Positions 8,651 to 17,045 of a stretch of 64,000 bases of DNA are shown piece after piece. The stretch is from DATDIC01 sp963777625. Its GTDB lineage: Bacteria > Pseudomonadota > Alphaproteobacteria > Acetobacterales > Acetobacteraceae. The notes under the pieces are model-generated. The model had not been told where the DNA came from and did not search any database. It saw nothing but the letters and a program-made list of their open reading frames with translations. Location: assembly GCA_963777625.1 (NCBI GenBank), contig CAVZRO010000005.1, forward strand, positions 62,001-126,000. The letters run 5' to 3'. Position 1 is the first letter of the stretch. Every line of letters starts with the position of its first letter. Made by a program: the position numbers and the translations under genes.

Positions 8651-9772
8651 CTAACGCGCCGCTCCGGCAGCCACCAACGGCGGAATCACGCCCGCCTGCT
8701 GTTCCGATGGCGCTTCGATCCGCACCCCCGTCTCCCGCTCGAACAGGTGCAGTTGCGCCGGATCCGGCCGCACCGTCATGCGCTCCCCGCCAGGAGCTGC
8801 ACCATTCAGCTTCACCACCAGCGTCCCGCCGGACAGCAGCCGGCCGTGGACCACGGTTTCCGATCCCAGCGGCTCGACCAGATCCACCACCAGCTCCAGG
8901 CCCTCCGCGGCAATCGACAGATGCTCCGGCCGGATGCCCACGGTCACCGGATGCCCGTCCGGCAACCCGCGCCGCCCGTCCGCGAGCGACAGCACCAAGC
9001 CAGTTTCCAGCCGGACCGCGGTACCGTCGCGCGCCATCGTTCCCGGCAGAAAATTCATCGCCGGCGCGCCGATGAAACCAGCCACGTACGTCTCGGCCGG
9101 ATGCTCGAACACCTCCATCGGCGTCGCCAGTTGGGCCGCCTTGCCCTGGTTCAGCACCAGCAGCCGGTCGCCCAGCGTCATTGCCTCGACCTGATCGTGC
9201 GTGACGTACAGGCTGGTCACCCCCAGCCGCCGCTGCAGCCGCCGGATCTCCGCCCGCATCTGCACGCGCAGCTTGGCATCCAGGTTCGACAGCGGCTCAT
9301 CGAACAGGAACAGCTTGGGCTCGCGCACGATGGCCCGCCCCATCGCCACGCGCTGCCGCTGCCCGCCGGACAACTGGCGGGGCTTGCGGGTCAGCAGCTC
9401 GTTCAGGCCGAGCAGCCCCGCCGCCTCCTCCACCCGCCGCCTGATATCGGCGCGCGACAGGCCGCGGATGCGCAGCCCGTACGCCATGTTGTCGAACACC
9501 GTCATGTGCGGATAGAGCGCGTAATTCTGGAACACCATCGCGATGTCGCGCTCGGACGGATCACGTGCGGTCACGTCGATGCCGTCCAGCACCACCTTCC
9601 CGGCGGTGGGCCGCTCCAGCCCGGCGACCAGCCGCAGCAAGGTCGATTTGCCGCAGCCAGAGGCGCCAACGATCGCCAGCATCTCCCCGTCCGGCATCGA
9701 CAGGTCGATGCCATGCAGCACATGCGTGGCCCCGAAGCTTTTGCGCAGCCCGTGCAACTCCAGCGTGGCCAT
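8651..9772 (-). CDS. ugpC: Sugar/glycerol-3-phosphate ABC transporter ATPase (UgpC/MalK type)
   Basis: A 373-residue ATPase. It has Walker A GASGCGKST (about residue 36), the Q-loop in VFQNYALYPHMTV, signature LSGGQRQRVAMGRA (about 134), Walker B LFLFDEPLSNLDAKLR and the switch His in YVTHDQVEAMTLGDR. After residue 235 comes the MalK-type regulatory TOBE/OB region (VGIRPEHL). It is the last gene of the minus-strand ugpB-A-E-C series, with its start sharing the upstream stop base. Because the opposing plus-strand transporter lacks an ATPase, this protein may serve both. The symbol is given by architecture; the substrate is not proven. Confidence 0.9.
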   Translation of the reverse strand: MATLELHGLRKSFGATHVLHGIDLSMPDGEMLAIVGASGCGKSTLLRLVAGLERPTAGKVVLDGIDVTARDPSERDIAMVFQNYALYPHMTVFDNMAYGLRIRGLSRADIRRRVEEAAGLLGLNELLTRKPRQLSGGQRQRVAMGRAIVREPKLFLFDEPLSNLDAKLRVQMRAEIRRLQRRLGVTSLYVTHDQVEAMTLGDRLLVLNQGKAAQLATPMEVFEHPAETYVAGFIGAPAMNFLPGTMARDGTAVRLETGLVLSLADGRRGLPDGHPVTVGIRPEHLSIAAEGLELVVDLVEPLGSETVVHGRLLSGGTLVVKLNGAAPGGERMTVRPDPAQLHLFERETGVRIEAPSEQQAGVIPPLVAAGAAR

Positions 9773-10668
9773 TATTTCTCGCCTTCCGTCAGCCCGGCAA
9801 CGAACCAGCGCTGCATCAGCACCACCACGATCACCGGCGGGATCAGCGCCAGCACAGCCGTCGCCATCACACCGGCCCAGTCGGTTTCGGTTTCCACACC
9901 GATCATCCGCACGATCCCGATAACGATCGTGTCCAGCCGCGGGTTGGTGGCAACCAGCAGCGGCCAGAGATACTGGTTCCAGCCATAGACGAACAGAATC
10001 ACGAACAGCGCCGCGATGTTCGCCGCCGAAACCGGAATCAGGATGTCACGCAGGAACCGCAGCGGGCCGGCGCCATCCATGCGCGCCGCCTCCACCAGCT
10101 CATCGGGAATGGAGGTGAAGATCTGCCGGAATAACAGAGTCGCGGTGGCCGAGGCAATCAGCGGCACCGTCAGGCCGGTAAACGTGTTGATCAGGTGCAG
10201 GTTCGACATCACCGCATAGGTCGGGATGATGCGAACCTCCACCGGCAGCATCAGTGTGATGAAGATCAACCAGAAAGCGGTGCGGCGCAGCGGAAACCGG
10301 AAAAACACGACGGCAAACGCCGACAGCAGCGAGATCACGATCTTGCCGAACGCGATCGAGACCGCCATGCCGCCGGAGATAAGCAGCATGTGCCAGACAG
10401 GCGGCGTGCCCTGGGCACCGGTGATCAGGACGCGGTGATAGGCCGCGAGCCCCTCGGAGCCGGGCAGCAGGGACAGATCGCCACGCAGAATGGCGCCGGA
10501 ATCCTGAGTGGATCCCGCCAGCGCCAGCCAAACGGGCGCGGCGAACAGCACCACGCCGAGCCCCAGCACGATGTGGGCGACCCAGTCCGGCCGTTCGCGC
10601 GGGATCGTTTCCGCTGCAGGCTCGCCGACACCCGGCATCAGCCCGGCAAGCTTCAGCGTCTCGCTCAT
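9772..10668 (-). CDS. ugpE: ABC transporter permease, UgpE type
   Basis: A 298-residue permease with six hydrophobic segments. The EAA loop reads LVEAARMDGAGPLRFLRDILIP, followed by GWNQYLWPLLVATNP. The latter is characteristic of UgpE-type glycerol-3-phosphate/sugar permeases. It overlaps ugpC at its 3' end and the upstream permease by four bases at its 5' end. About 25 extra N-terminal residues before the first helix are unconserved. It is intact, unlike the two upstream partners. Confidence 0.87.
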   Translation of the reverse strand: MSETLKLAGLMPGVGEPAAETIPRERPDWVAHIVLGLGVVLFAAPVWLALAGSTQDSGAILRGDLSLLPGSEGLAAYHRVLITGAQGTPPVWHMLLISGGMAVSIAFGKIVISLLSAFAVVFFRFPLRRTAFWLIFITLMLPVEVRIIPTYAVMSNLHLINTFTGLTVPLIASATATLLFRQIFTSIPDELVEAARMDGAGPLRFLRDILIPVSAANIAALFVILFVYGWNQYLWPLLVATNPRLDTIVIGIVRMIGVETETDWAGVMATAVLALIPPVIVVVLMQRWFVAGLTEGEK

Positions 10669-11547
10669 GCGTTGGTTCTCCGCCCGAGGAAGCGGAACTG
10701 GATCGCCGTCAGCAGCACCACGCCGGCCATCAGGATAACGGACTGGGCCGAGGACGACCCGAGATCGAGATTAACCACCCCATCGCGATACACCTTGACC
10801 ACCAGCGTCTCCGTCGCCTGTGCCGGACCGCCCTGGGTCAGCGCCCAGATGGTTCCGAATGTGTCGAATGCCGCGTAGGTCAGATTGACGACCACCAGGA
10901 AGAAGCTGGTGGGCGCCAGCAGCGGGAAGGTGATGGTGCGGAACCGGCGCCAGCCCCGCGCGCCGTCCATGCGGGCGGCCTCGATCACCGCGCGCGGGAT
11001 GGATTGCAGCCCGGCCAGGAAGAAGATGAAATTGTAGCTCACCTGCTTCCAGGAGCTGGCGACCACAATCATGAAGAACGCCTGGCCGCCGTTGATATTG
11101 TAGTCCCAGCCGATACCGTGCGCATTCAGCCAGCGACCCAGCAGCCCGACCTGCGGATTGAGTATGAACAGCCACAGCATCGCCGAAATGACGGGTGCGA
11201 TGGCATAGGGCCAGATCAGCAGCGTACCGATAGATGGCGCGGCCGCGTATCTCGCGGTCGGCGAACGTGGCGAGCAGCAGCGCCAGGCTCATCGACAGCA
11301 CGGTCACACAGGCACAGAACACCAGCGTCCGCACAATGGCGGCGACATAGCGCGGATCAGCGAACAGCTCGGCGAAATTCTCGGCGCCGACGAACACGGA
11401 GCCGAGGCCGAACGGATCCTCCGTGGTCAGGCTGGAATACATCGCCTGCGCCGCGGGCCAGTAGAAGAACACTGCGGAAATCAAAACCTGCGGCAGAACC
11501 AGCAGTATCGGTAGCAACCGGCCATCGAACAGCGTGCGACGTTCCAT
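10665..11547 (-). pseudogene. ugpA: ABC transporter permease, UgpA type, frameshifted
   Basis: The N-terminal part from 11547 (LPILLVLPQVLISAVFFYWP, then GLGSVFVGAENFAELF) is UgpA-like. It loses frame near 11227, and the conserved continuation TLLIWPYAIAPVISAMLWLF appears one frame over. That continuation includes the EAA loop VIEAARMDGARGWRRFRTI. Removing one base from the GG in TATCGGTACG gives RAIYRTLLIWPYA and a 293-residue protein, the usual UgpA length. No other defect is visible, so an inserted-base error is more likely than a dead gene. It lies between the GIY-YIG unit and ugpE. Confidence 0.8.
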
Positions 11548-11637
11548 GGCTTACGCCTGTCCGTCTGACGAGGCATGGATCTGGTGGGTGCAACGGCGGG
11601 GAGTAAACCAGACATTATCATCGTCGCTGCCCCTCTC

Positions 11638-11696
11638 CGTCATGCCCGGGCTTGTCCCCGTCATGCCCGGGCTTGGCCCGGGCACCCACGTCTTCA
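11638..11696 (+). repeat. REP-like element, copy 2 (one and a half units), left border of the GIY-YIG unit
   Basis: Two successive heads (TCATGCCCGGGCTTGTCC, then TCATGCCCGGGCTTGGCC) are followed by a single tail CACCCACGTCTTC. The tail ends 10 bases before the GIY-YIG start codon. It is the inverted counterpart of the element at 11990-12026. Confidence 0.8.
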
Positions 11697-11706
11697 GGCG
11701 GCAGGC

Positions 11707-11991
11707 ATGGCCGGAGGTTGGGTTTATATCATGACCAACCATCTGAACGGCACACTGTATGTCGGCGTAACCAGCAATATCGCCCGGCGAGCTTGGGAGC
11801 ACCGGCAGGCAACCGCAAGCAGCTTCACCGCCCGATACGGTCTCGACCGCCTGGTCTACGCCGAACCCCACCCCGACATCCGCACCGCCATTCAACGCGA
11901 AAGGACGCTCAAACATTGGCCGAGAGCCTGGAAAGTACGCTTGATCATCGCAACCAATCCGGACTGGCTGGATCTGTACGAACACCTGTGA
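11707..11991 (+). CDS. Stand-alone GIY-YIG nuclease-domain protein
   Basis: A 94-residue protein made of a single GIY-YIG domain. WVYIMTNHLNGTLYVGVTSN carries the two signature strands (VYI and YVG). The catalytic Arg is in NIARRAWEH, the metal-binding Glu in AIQRERTLKHW and the late Asn in NPDWLDL, as in the YhbQ/UPF0213 group. Start 11707 is the first ATG after the left REP-like element; anything upstream is translated repeat. The stop codon overlaps the first bases of the right REP-like element. The gene runs against, and lies between, ugpB and ugpA. A role in mobilising the flanking palindromes is inferred only. Confidence 0.85.
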   Translation: MAGGWVYIMTNHLNGTLYVGVTSNIARRAWEHRQATASSFTARYGLDRLVYAEPHPDIRTAIQRERTLKHWPRAWKVRLIIATNPDWLDLYEHL

Positions 11992-12026
11992 AGACGTGGA
12001 TGGCCGGCCTTCGCCGGCCATGACGG
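11990..12026 (-). repeat. REP-like element, copy 3, right border of the GIY-YIG unit
   Basis: GAAGACGTGGATGGCCGG then CCGGCCATGACGG, the reverse orientation of copy 2. It begins inside the GIY-YIG stop codon. Its last bases (GGCCATGACGG) are the seed of the following 21-bp tandem array. Confidence 0.8.
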
Positions 12027-12141
12027 AGAAACCGCCGGCCATGACAGAGAAACCGCCGGCCATGACAGAGAAACCGCTGGCCATGACAGAGAAACCGCCG
12101 GCCATGGCGGAGAAACCGCTGGCCATGGCGGAGAAACCGCC
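12016..12141 (+). repeat. Minisatellite, six copies of a 21-bp unit
   Basis: Six back-to-back 21-bp units begin at 12016, 12037, 12058, 12079, 12100 and 12121. Each starts GGCCATGRCRGAGAAACCG and they differ at only a few positions. The unit head is identical to the end of the adjoining REP-like element. Because 21 is a multiple of three the array stays open in several frames, but no coding role is supported. The stretch from 12142 to 12189 before the ugpB stop holds nothing recognisable. Confidence 0.9.
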
Positions 12142-12189
12142 GGTCACCACGGCGCCCCAGCCATCACGCCAGCCGCACCGGCCATCACC

Positions 12190-13528
12190 TCACGCCTTCT
12201 CGGCCCTTTCAAACTGACGCAGGATGCGGTTGCCGCGTTCCACCGAATTGTCCATCACCTGCTGGGCATTCTGCTGCCCTTGCAGCGCCTTCTCGAACTC
12301 CTCGGAGATGATGTTGCGTATCTCCGGCAACCGCCCAAGCCGCACTCCGCGGGAATTATCGGTGACATGCCCGCGCGTAAGCTGTTTGATCGGCACGTCG
12401 GTACCGGAGTTCTTGTCGAACCAGCCCGCCTTTTTCATCACCTGATATCCGGCGAGTGTTACCGGCACATAGCCGGTGTTCTCGGCCCAGATGGCGTCAT
12501 TGTCCGGCTGCCCGATGAACGCAAGGAACGTGGCCACCGCCTTGTATTCCGCCTCCGTGCGGCTCGGCGCGGTCATCGGCCAAAGGCTGGCCCCACCGAT
12601 GATCGAGTTGATCGGCTCCTTGTTCACCTCCGGGTCGTACGGCAGCAACGCCTCGACAAAAGCAAACTTCGCACTGCGATCGAGGTCCCCGCGCTCCGCC
12701 GACGAATTGAACGAGATTGCCACCTGCCCCGACAACAGGATCGGATCAGGCGCATTGTCGCGGCCGCCATACTTGAACGTGCCGTCCTTGGACATGTCCA
12801 GCAGGCGCTCGATCATCCGCACATGCGCCTTGCTGTTGATTTGCAGCACGGCGTCCAGCCCTTGGAACCCGTTCGCCTTCGACGCGTACGGGATATCATG
12901 GATGGCGCTGTACCTGCTCCACCATCACCCACGGGAACCATGACGTGTTTACCGCAATCGGCGCCGCATTCTTCGATTTGATCGTCTGCGCCGCGCTGAC
13001 CACATCCTCCCACGTGGCAGGCGGCTTGGTCGCGTCCAGGCCGGCCTTGTCGAACGCATCCTTGTTCAGCCACATCACCGCGGTGGAGGAATTGAACGGC
13101 ATCGATCCCATCTTCCCGTCCGCCAGCGCATAATACCCGCGCACCGCCGGGATGTACGCATCCGGGTCGATCTTGACCCCGGTCTCCTCCACCAGTTGCG
13201 AGACCGTCTTCACCGCCTTGCCGGCGGCGATCATGTTCTCCGTCCCCACCTCGAAAATCTGCGCCAGATTGGGCGCCTGGCCGGCGCGGAACGCGGCGAT
13301 CACCGCGGTCATCAGGTCCGCATAGCCGCCCTTGTAGATGGCCGTCAGCTCGATGTCGCTCTGGCTGGCGTTGAACGACTTGGCAATGCGGTCAACCTGC
13401 GCGCCCAGCGCGCCGGTCATGGCGTGCCACCAGATGATCTGCGTCTTCGCTGCCTGGGCCCGGGCGCGCCCGGCTATCGGGGCCGCGGCCAGGGCCGCGC
13501 TGGCGGCGAGCAGAGTACGGCGATGCAT
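12190..13528 (-). pseudogene. ugpB: ABC transporter binding protein, UgpB type, frameshifted
   Basis: It has a Tat/Sec-like leader (MHRRTLLAASAALAAAPIAG), then IIWWHAMTGALGAQVDRIAKSF, YKGGYADLMTAVIAAFRAG and MGSMPFNSSTAVMWLNKDAF, all typical of UgpB. Frame is lost near 12903, and SAIHDIPYASKANGFQGLD continues in the next frame to a normal C-terminus. Deleting one G (GAGCAGGTAC to GAGCAGTAC) restores VEQYSAIHDIPYASK and a 445-residue protein, close to E. coli UgpB. It is the first gene of the minus-strand transporter. It is separated from ugpA by the GIY-YIG/REP unit, which may affect co-transcription. Confidence 0.82.
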
Positions 13529-13633
13529 GCAGGGCTCCTCCCCATCGGTTCCGCGCGGCGCTTAAACGTGCCGCATTACCTCCCTATTACAGGACGCCGA
13601 CAGATCGGTGAAGGCGCCGCCAGCCGACCCCGT

Positions 13634-14497
13634 TCAGGGGACCACCAGCCGCTTGTACAAATGCCAGCTTGCGTGCCCCAGCACCGGCAGCGCGACCGCC
13701 AGCCCAAGCAGCAGCGGGATCGAGCCCACCGCCAGGATCACCGCGATGGCCAGCGCCCAGGCAGCCATGGTCACCGGGTTGCTGCGCACCGCCTCGAACG
13801 AGGCGCGGATCGCCTGCTCAGCGGTCGCCTCGCGGTCCAGAATAAGCTGAAACGATATCGCACTGAGCGTGAACACCAGAACGGCGAACAGGAATCCGAC
13901 CAGGTTGCCGACCACGATCAGGGCCCAGCCCGCTGGGGTGGTGAGCACCTGGTGAAGGAATTCGCCGGCCGAGGCGGGCGGCGTTGGGCCGAGCGTGAAG
14001 CGATAGATGAACTCCGCCGCCACCAGCCACAGCACGAAGATCACCGCCAGCCCAACCACCAGCTTCACGATATCGCCGATCGCCGGCGAGCGCAGGACGT
14101 CGAATGCGTTCCACCAGTGAACCTCGGCGCCGGCTTCGCGGCGGCGGCTCATTTCATAGATGCCGAGCGCGGCGACCGGGCCGACCAGGGCGAAGCCGGT
14201 CACCAGCGGATAAACCACCGGAAGCACCTCGTAGCCGAAGGCAAAGCGGCCGATCAAAAGGCCCAGCACCGGGTACAGCGCGCACAGGAACAGGTAGTGG
14301 GTGGGATCGGCGCTGAAATCCTCCATCCCGCGGGACAGGGCGTACCGGATATCGGCAAACCCGATGCGGCTTATACCCAGCGTGCGGCCGGCGGCATGTT
14401 CGCGCGCCACCTCCTGGTGGGCGGCCGCATCGATGGAGGCAGCCGCGGTTCTGACCTGGTCCCAGGTGAAAACGACGGGATTGCGGATGACAGCCAT
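13634..14497 (-). CDS. DUF2189 integral membrane protein
   Basis: A 287-residue protein with six hydrophobic segments. The N-terminal soluble part includes ADIRYALSRGMEDFSADPTHY, then LYPVLGLLIGRFAFGYEVLPV, matching the DUF2189 family of unknown function common in Alphaproteobacteria. The start at 14497 (MAVIRNPVVF) is preceded by AAAGGGGA at seven bases. An upstream in-frame ATG at 14551 has no such site. It stands alone between ugpB and a glutamine synthetase-like gene. No function is assigned. Confidence 0.8.
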   Translation of the reverse strand: MAVIRNPVVFTWDQVRTAAASIDAAAHQEVAREHAAGRTLGISRIGFADIRYALSRGMEDFSADPTHYLFLCALYPVLGLLIGRFAFGYEVLPVVYPLVTGFALVGPVAALGIYEMSRRREAGAEVHWWNAFDVLRSPAIGDIVKLVVGLAVIFVLWLVAAEFIYRFTLGPTPPASAGEFLHQVLTTPAGWALIVVGNLVGFLFAVLVFTLSAISFQLILDREATAEQAIRASFEAVRSNPVTMAAWALAIAVILAVGSIPLLLGLAVALPVLGHASWHLYKRLVVP

Positions 14498-14661
14498 GGC
14501 GTTCCCCTTTGCGAACCATTGGTTCGAGGGGCCGTGGCCCGTCCGCAGCAAGCGGCCGCCGCCGGCCGCCGGTCACGTAAGAGCCGCGACCCGCTACCAA
14601 CGGTAGTATATGGGAGGATGACCGTGTCTTGTCGCGTCAAATCGACGCGGGTGGGGCCAGG

Positions 14662-15936
14662 TCAATACACCTCGGCATACCGGCCGCACAGCTCAGTTGC
14701 GTCCAATCCCGCTACTTTCTCCGCCTCGGCACGCTTGTGCCGCAGATAGGCATCCAGAAACACCGGACCGAACCATTCGTCCGCCACATCGCTGGCCGCC
14801 AGCGCATCCAGTGCCTGGCTCAACGAATGCGGCAGCGATCGCGGCGGCGCGTTCGCGGCCGGCAAGCTCAGCCCACGCCGGAGCCCGCCCGCTCCCGCAA
14901 ATACCACCGCCCCCAGCGCCAGGTACGGGCTCGCGGCGGCATCCGCCACGCGAAACTCCACATTGAACTGCCGCGTCGCCTCCTGCGGGTCGGCCGGCGC
15001 GAACACCGGGCACACGCGCATCGCCGCACCACGATCCTGTCGTTGCAAATCGATCGACGTCGGCGCCCACCGGTTCGGCGTCAGCCGCAGATAAGAAACC
15101 GGCGACGGCGCCGTCACCGCGCAGACCGCCGGCAAATGCGCCAGCACACCGGCGCAGAAATGTTCCGCCGCTGCGCTCAGCCCCATCGGCCCGGCGGGAT
15201 CGTGCGTCGCCTCCGCCCCCGCCGCATCCCGCAGGCTCATGTGGATATGCACACCATTCCCCACGCCCTCCGACGCCGGCATCGGCGAGAATACGGCGCG
15301 ATGGCCGAGCCGGTATGCCGCAGCACGCGCCATTTCGCGTGTGATCACCGCCTGATCCGCCGCGGTCAGCGCCGCCGCGGGCGCCACCGTGATCTCGAAC
15401 TGGCGCGCGCCATATTCCGCGAGAAACGAATCAGGGGTGACGCCGGCCGCGCGCAGCGCCGCCACGAAATTCTCGCCGAATACGCCCTGGCGCCGGAACG
15501 CGCCGAGGCTGTACGCATCGCCCGGCCGCTCGTCGGTCCCGGTGAAAACGAACTCCTGCTCGAACGCCGCAACCAGCGACAATCCGGCGGCATCATGCAG
15601 CGCCGCCAGCGCCCGCCGAAGGAATTCGCGTGGGCAGCACTCCCACGGCGCACCATCCGTGGTGCGCAGGTCACCCAAAAAGAAATGCTCGACCGCCGAG
15701 CCGTCGTCGAAATCGACCCGCACCTCCGCCGCCGGATCGGGCACGAGCATCAAGTCGCCGGCGGTCCCGAACGGCGTGTCCCAGATCGGCCCGAACGCCG
15801 ACATCATCAGGTTGCTGTGCGTCCAGCCCACGCCTTTCCGGCGCCGCGCCGCCAGCTCGCGCGCCGGAAACCCCTTGCCGCGCGCATGACCCGAGATATC
15901 GCACGTGGCAACGAAGACCAGCTCTTCACGTAGCAT
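14662..15936 (-). CDS. Glutamine synthetase family protein (GlnA-like ligase)
   Basis: About 424 residues of a GS-fold ligase that joins ammonia or an amine to a gamma-carboxyl group using ATP. Visible blocks are AAFEQEFVFTGT (metal-binding EQE), EYGARQFEITVAP, GNGVHIHMSL (HxHxS ATP/metal site), LTPNRWAPTSIDL and NVEFRVADAAASPYLALG. The sequence lacks the canonical GSI adenylylation region. It is closer to the gamma-glutamyl-amine/GlnA3-4-like branch used in amine catabolism. A start at 15936 (MLREELVF) is preferred; an ATG at 15963 is also in frame. The neighbouring aminotransferase and peptide transporter suggest nitrogen-compound catabolism. Confidence 0.82.
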   Translation of the reverse strand: MLREELVFVATCDISGHARGKGFPARELAARRRKGVGWTHSNLMMSAFGPIWDTPFGTAGDLMLVPDPAAEVRVDFDDGSAVEHFFLGDLRTTDGAPWECCPREFLRRALAALHDAAGLSLVAAFEQEFVFTGTDERPGDAYSLGAFRRQGVFGENFVAALRAAGVTPDSFLAEYGARQFEITVAPAAALTAADQAVITREMARAAAYRLGHRAVFSPMPASEGVGNGVHIHMSLRDAAGAEATHDPAGPMGLSAAAEHFCAGVLAHLPAVCAVTAPSPVSYLRLTPNRWAPTSIDLQRQDRGAAMRVCPVFAPADPQEATRQFNVEFRVADAAASPYLALGAVVFAGAGGLRRGLSLPAANAPPRSLPHSLSQALDALAASDVADEWFGPVFLDAYLRHKRAEAEKVAGLDATELCGRYAEVY

Positions 15937-16072
15937 TAAGTCATCCTCCAGCGCGGGTCGCAAACTGTAGCAGACTGGTCGCGACCAGGATCATAATCCC
16001 TCCAGCCACGCGATGGCCGCCGCCACTGACCGGAGTTGCTCACCCACCCCAGAACCGCGAATGGAGAAGCAT

Positions 16073-17041
16073 ATGTCCAGCCCGGCACATGAACACGACC
16101 TCGATCAGGCCTCCACCTGGCCGGAGCTGCCCTTGCAGGCGTGGCGCGACACCTGTGCCACGCTGCACATGTGGACGCAGGTGATCGGCAAGATCCGCCT
16201 CGCGCAGGCACCGCTGATCAATCACTGGTGGCAGGTGCCGCTCTACGTCACCCCCCGCGGCCTGACCACCTCGGCAATCCCGTACGGCCACCGCGGCTTT
16301 CAGATTGATTTCGACTTCATTTCCCACGCCCTGCATGTCTCCGTCAGCGACGGCGAACGAAGATCAATTCAGTTGCGACCTATGTCGGTCGCCGACTTCC
16401 ATAGCGAAGTCATGGACCTGCTGCGTTCGCTCGGCCTGAAGGTCCACATCTGGACCACGCCGGTCGAGATCGCCAACCCGATCCCGTTCGAAGCCGACCA
16501 TCAGCACGCCGCCTATGACGCCGATCATGCCAACCGTTTTTGGCGTATCCTGTTGCAGGTGGACCGTGTGTTCACGCTGTTCCGCGCCCGCTATATCGGC
16601 AAGGTCAGCCCGGTGCATTTCTTCTGGGGCAGCTTCGATCTCGCCGTGACGCGCTTTTCCGGTCGAGCCGCCCCATCGGGGCCGGACGCCGACCGCATCA
16701 CCCGGGAAGCCTATTCGCACGAAGTCAGCAGTTGCGGATTCTGGCCCGGTGGCGACGGGATCGAGCAACCCGCCTTCAATTCATACGCCTACCCCGAACC
16801 CAAGGGATTTGCTGCCGCGACGGTCCGCCCGGCCGCGGCATTTTACGATTTAGGGCTGGGCCAGTTCATATTACCCTACGACGCAGTCCGGCAGGCGGAC
16901 TCGCCCGATGACACTCTGCTCGATTTTCTTCAGACAACGTATGTTGCCGCCGCCACGCTCGGCAAATGGGACCGCTCGGGTCTGGAACGCGCGAGCGCAT
17001 ATGCAATCCCGCATCCTGCGGCAACGCCGAAGGGAACCTGA
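16073..17041 (+). CDS. DUF5996 family protein
   Basis: A 322-residue soluble protein. It has WPELPLQAWRDTCATLHMWTQ near the start, then INHWWQVPLYVTPRGLTTSAI, FQIDFDFISHALHVSVSDG, RFWRILLQVDRVFTLFRARY and a late GFWPGG...FNSYAYPEP block. These features match DUF5996, whose function is unknown. The ATG at 16073 is chosen because GGAG lies eight bases upstream. It is followed after four bases by the PhnW-like aminotransferase, so the two are probably co-transcribed. No catalytic motif is evident. Confidence 0.75.
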   Translation: MSSPAHEHDLDQASTWPELPLQAWRDTCATLHMWTQVIGKIRLAQAPLINHWWQVPLYVTPRGLTTSAIPYGHRGFQIDFDFISHALHVSVSDGERRSIQLRPMSVADFHSEVMDLLRSLGLKVHIWTTPVEIANPIPFEADHQHAAYDADHANRFWRILLQVDRVFTLFRARYIGKVSPVHFFWGSFDLAVTRFSGRAAPSGPDADRITREAYSHEVSSCGFWPGGDGIEQPAFNSYAYPEPKGFAAATVRPAAAFYDLGLGQFILPYDAVRQADSPDDTLLDFLQTTYVAAATLGKWDRSGLERASAYAIPHPAATPKGT

Positions 17042-17045
17042 TGCC

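Noticed and set aside
11575..11706. N-terminal extension of the GIY-YIG protein.
   Set aside because: It translates the palindrome (HARAWPGHPRL), and the domain begins right after the ATG at 11707.
12016..12141. Open frames encoding heptapeptide repeats (AMTEKPP on plus, MAGGFSV on minus) across the 21-bp array.
   Set aside because: A 21-bp unit stays open in several frames by arithmetic. There is no ribosome binding site, conserved domain or neighbour support.
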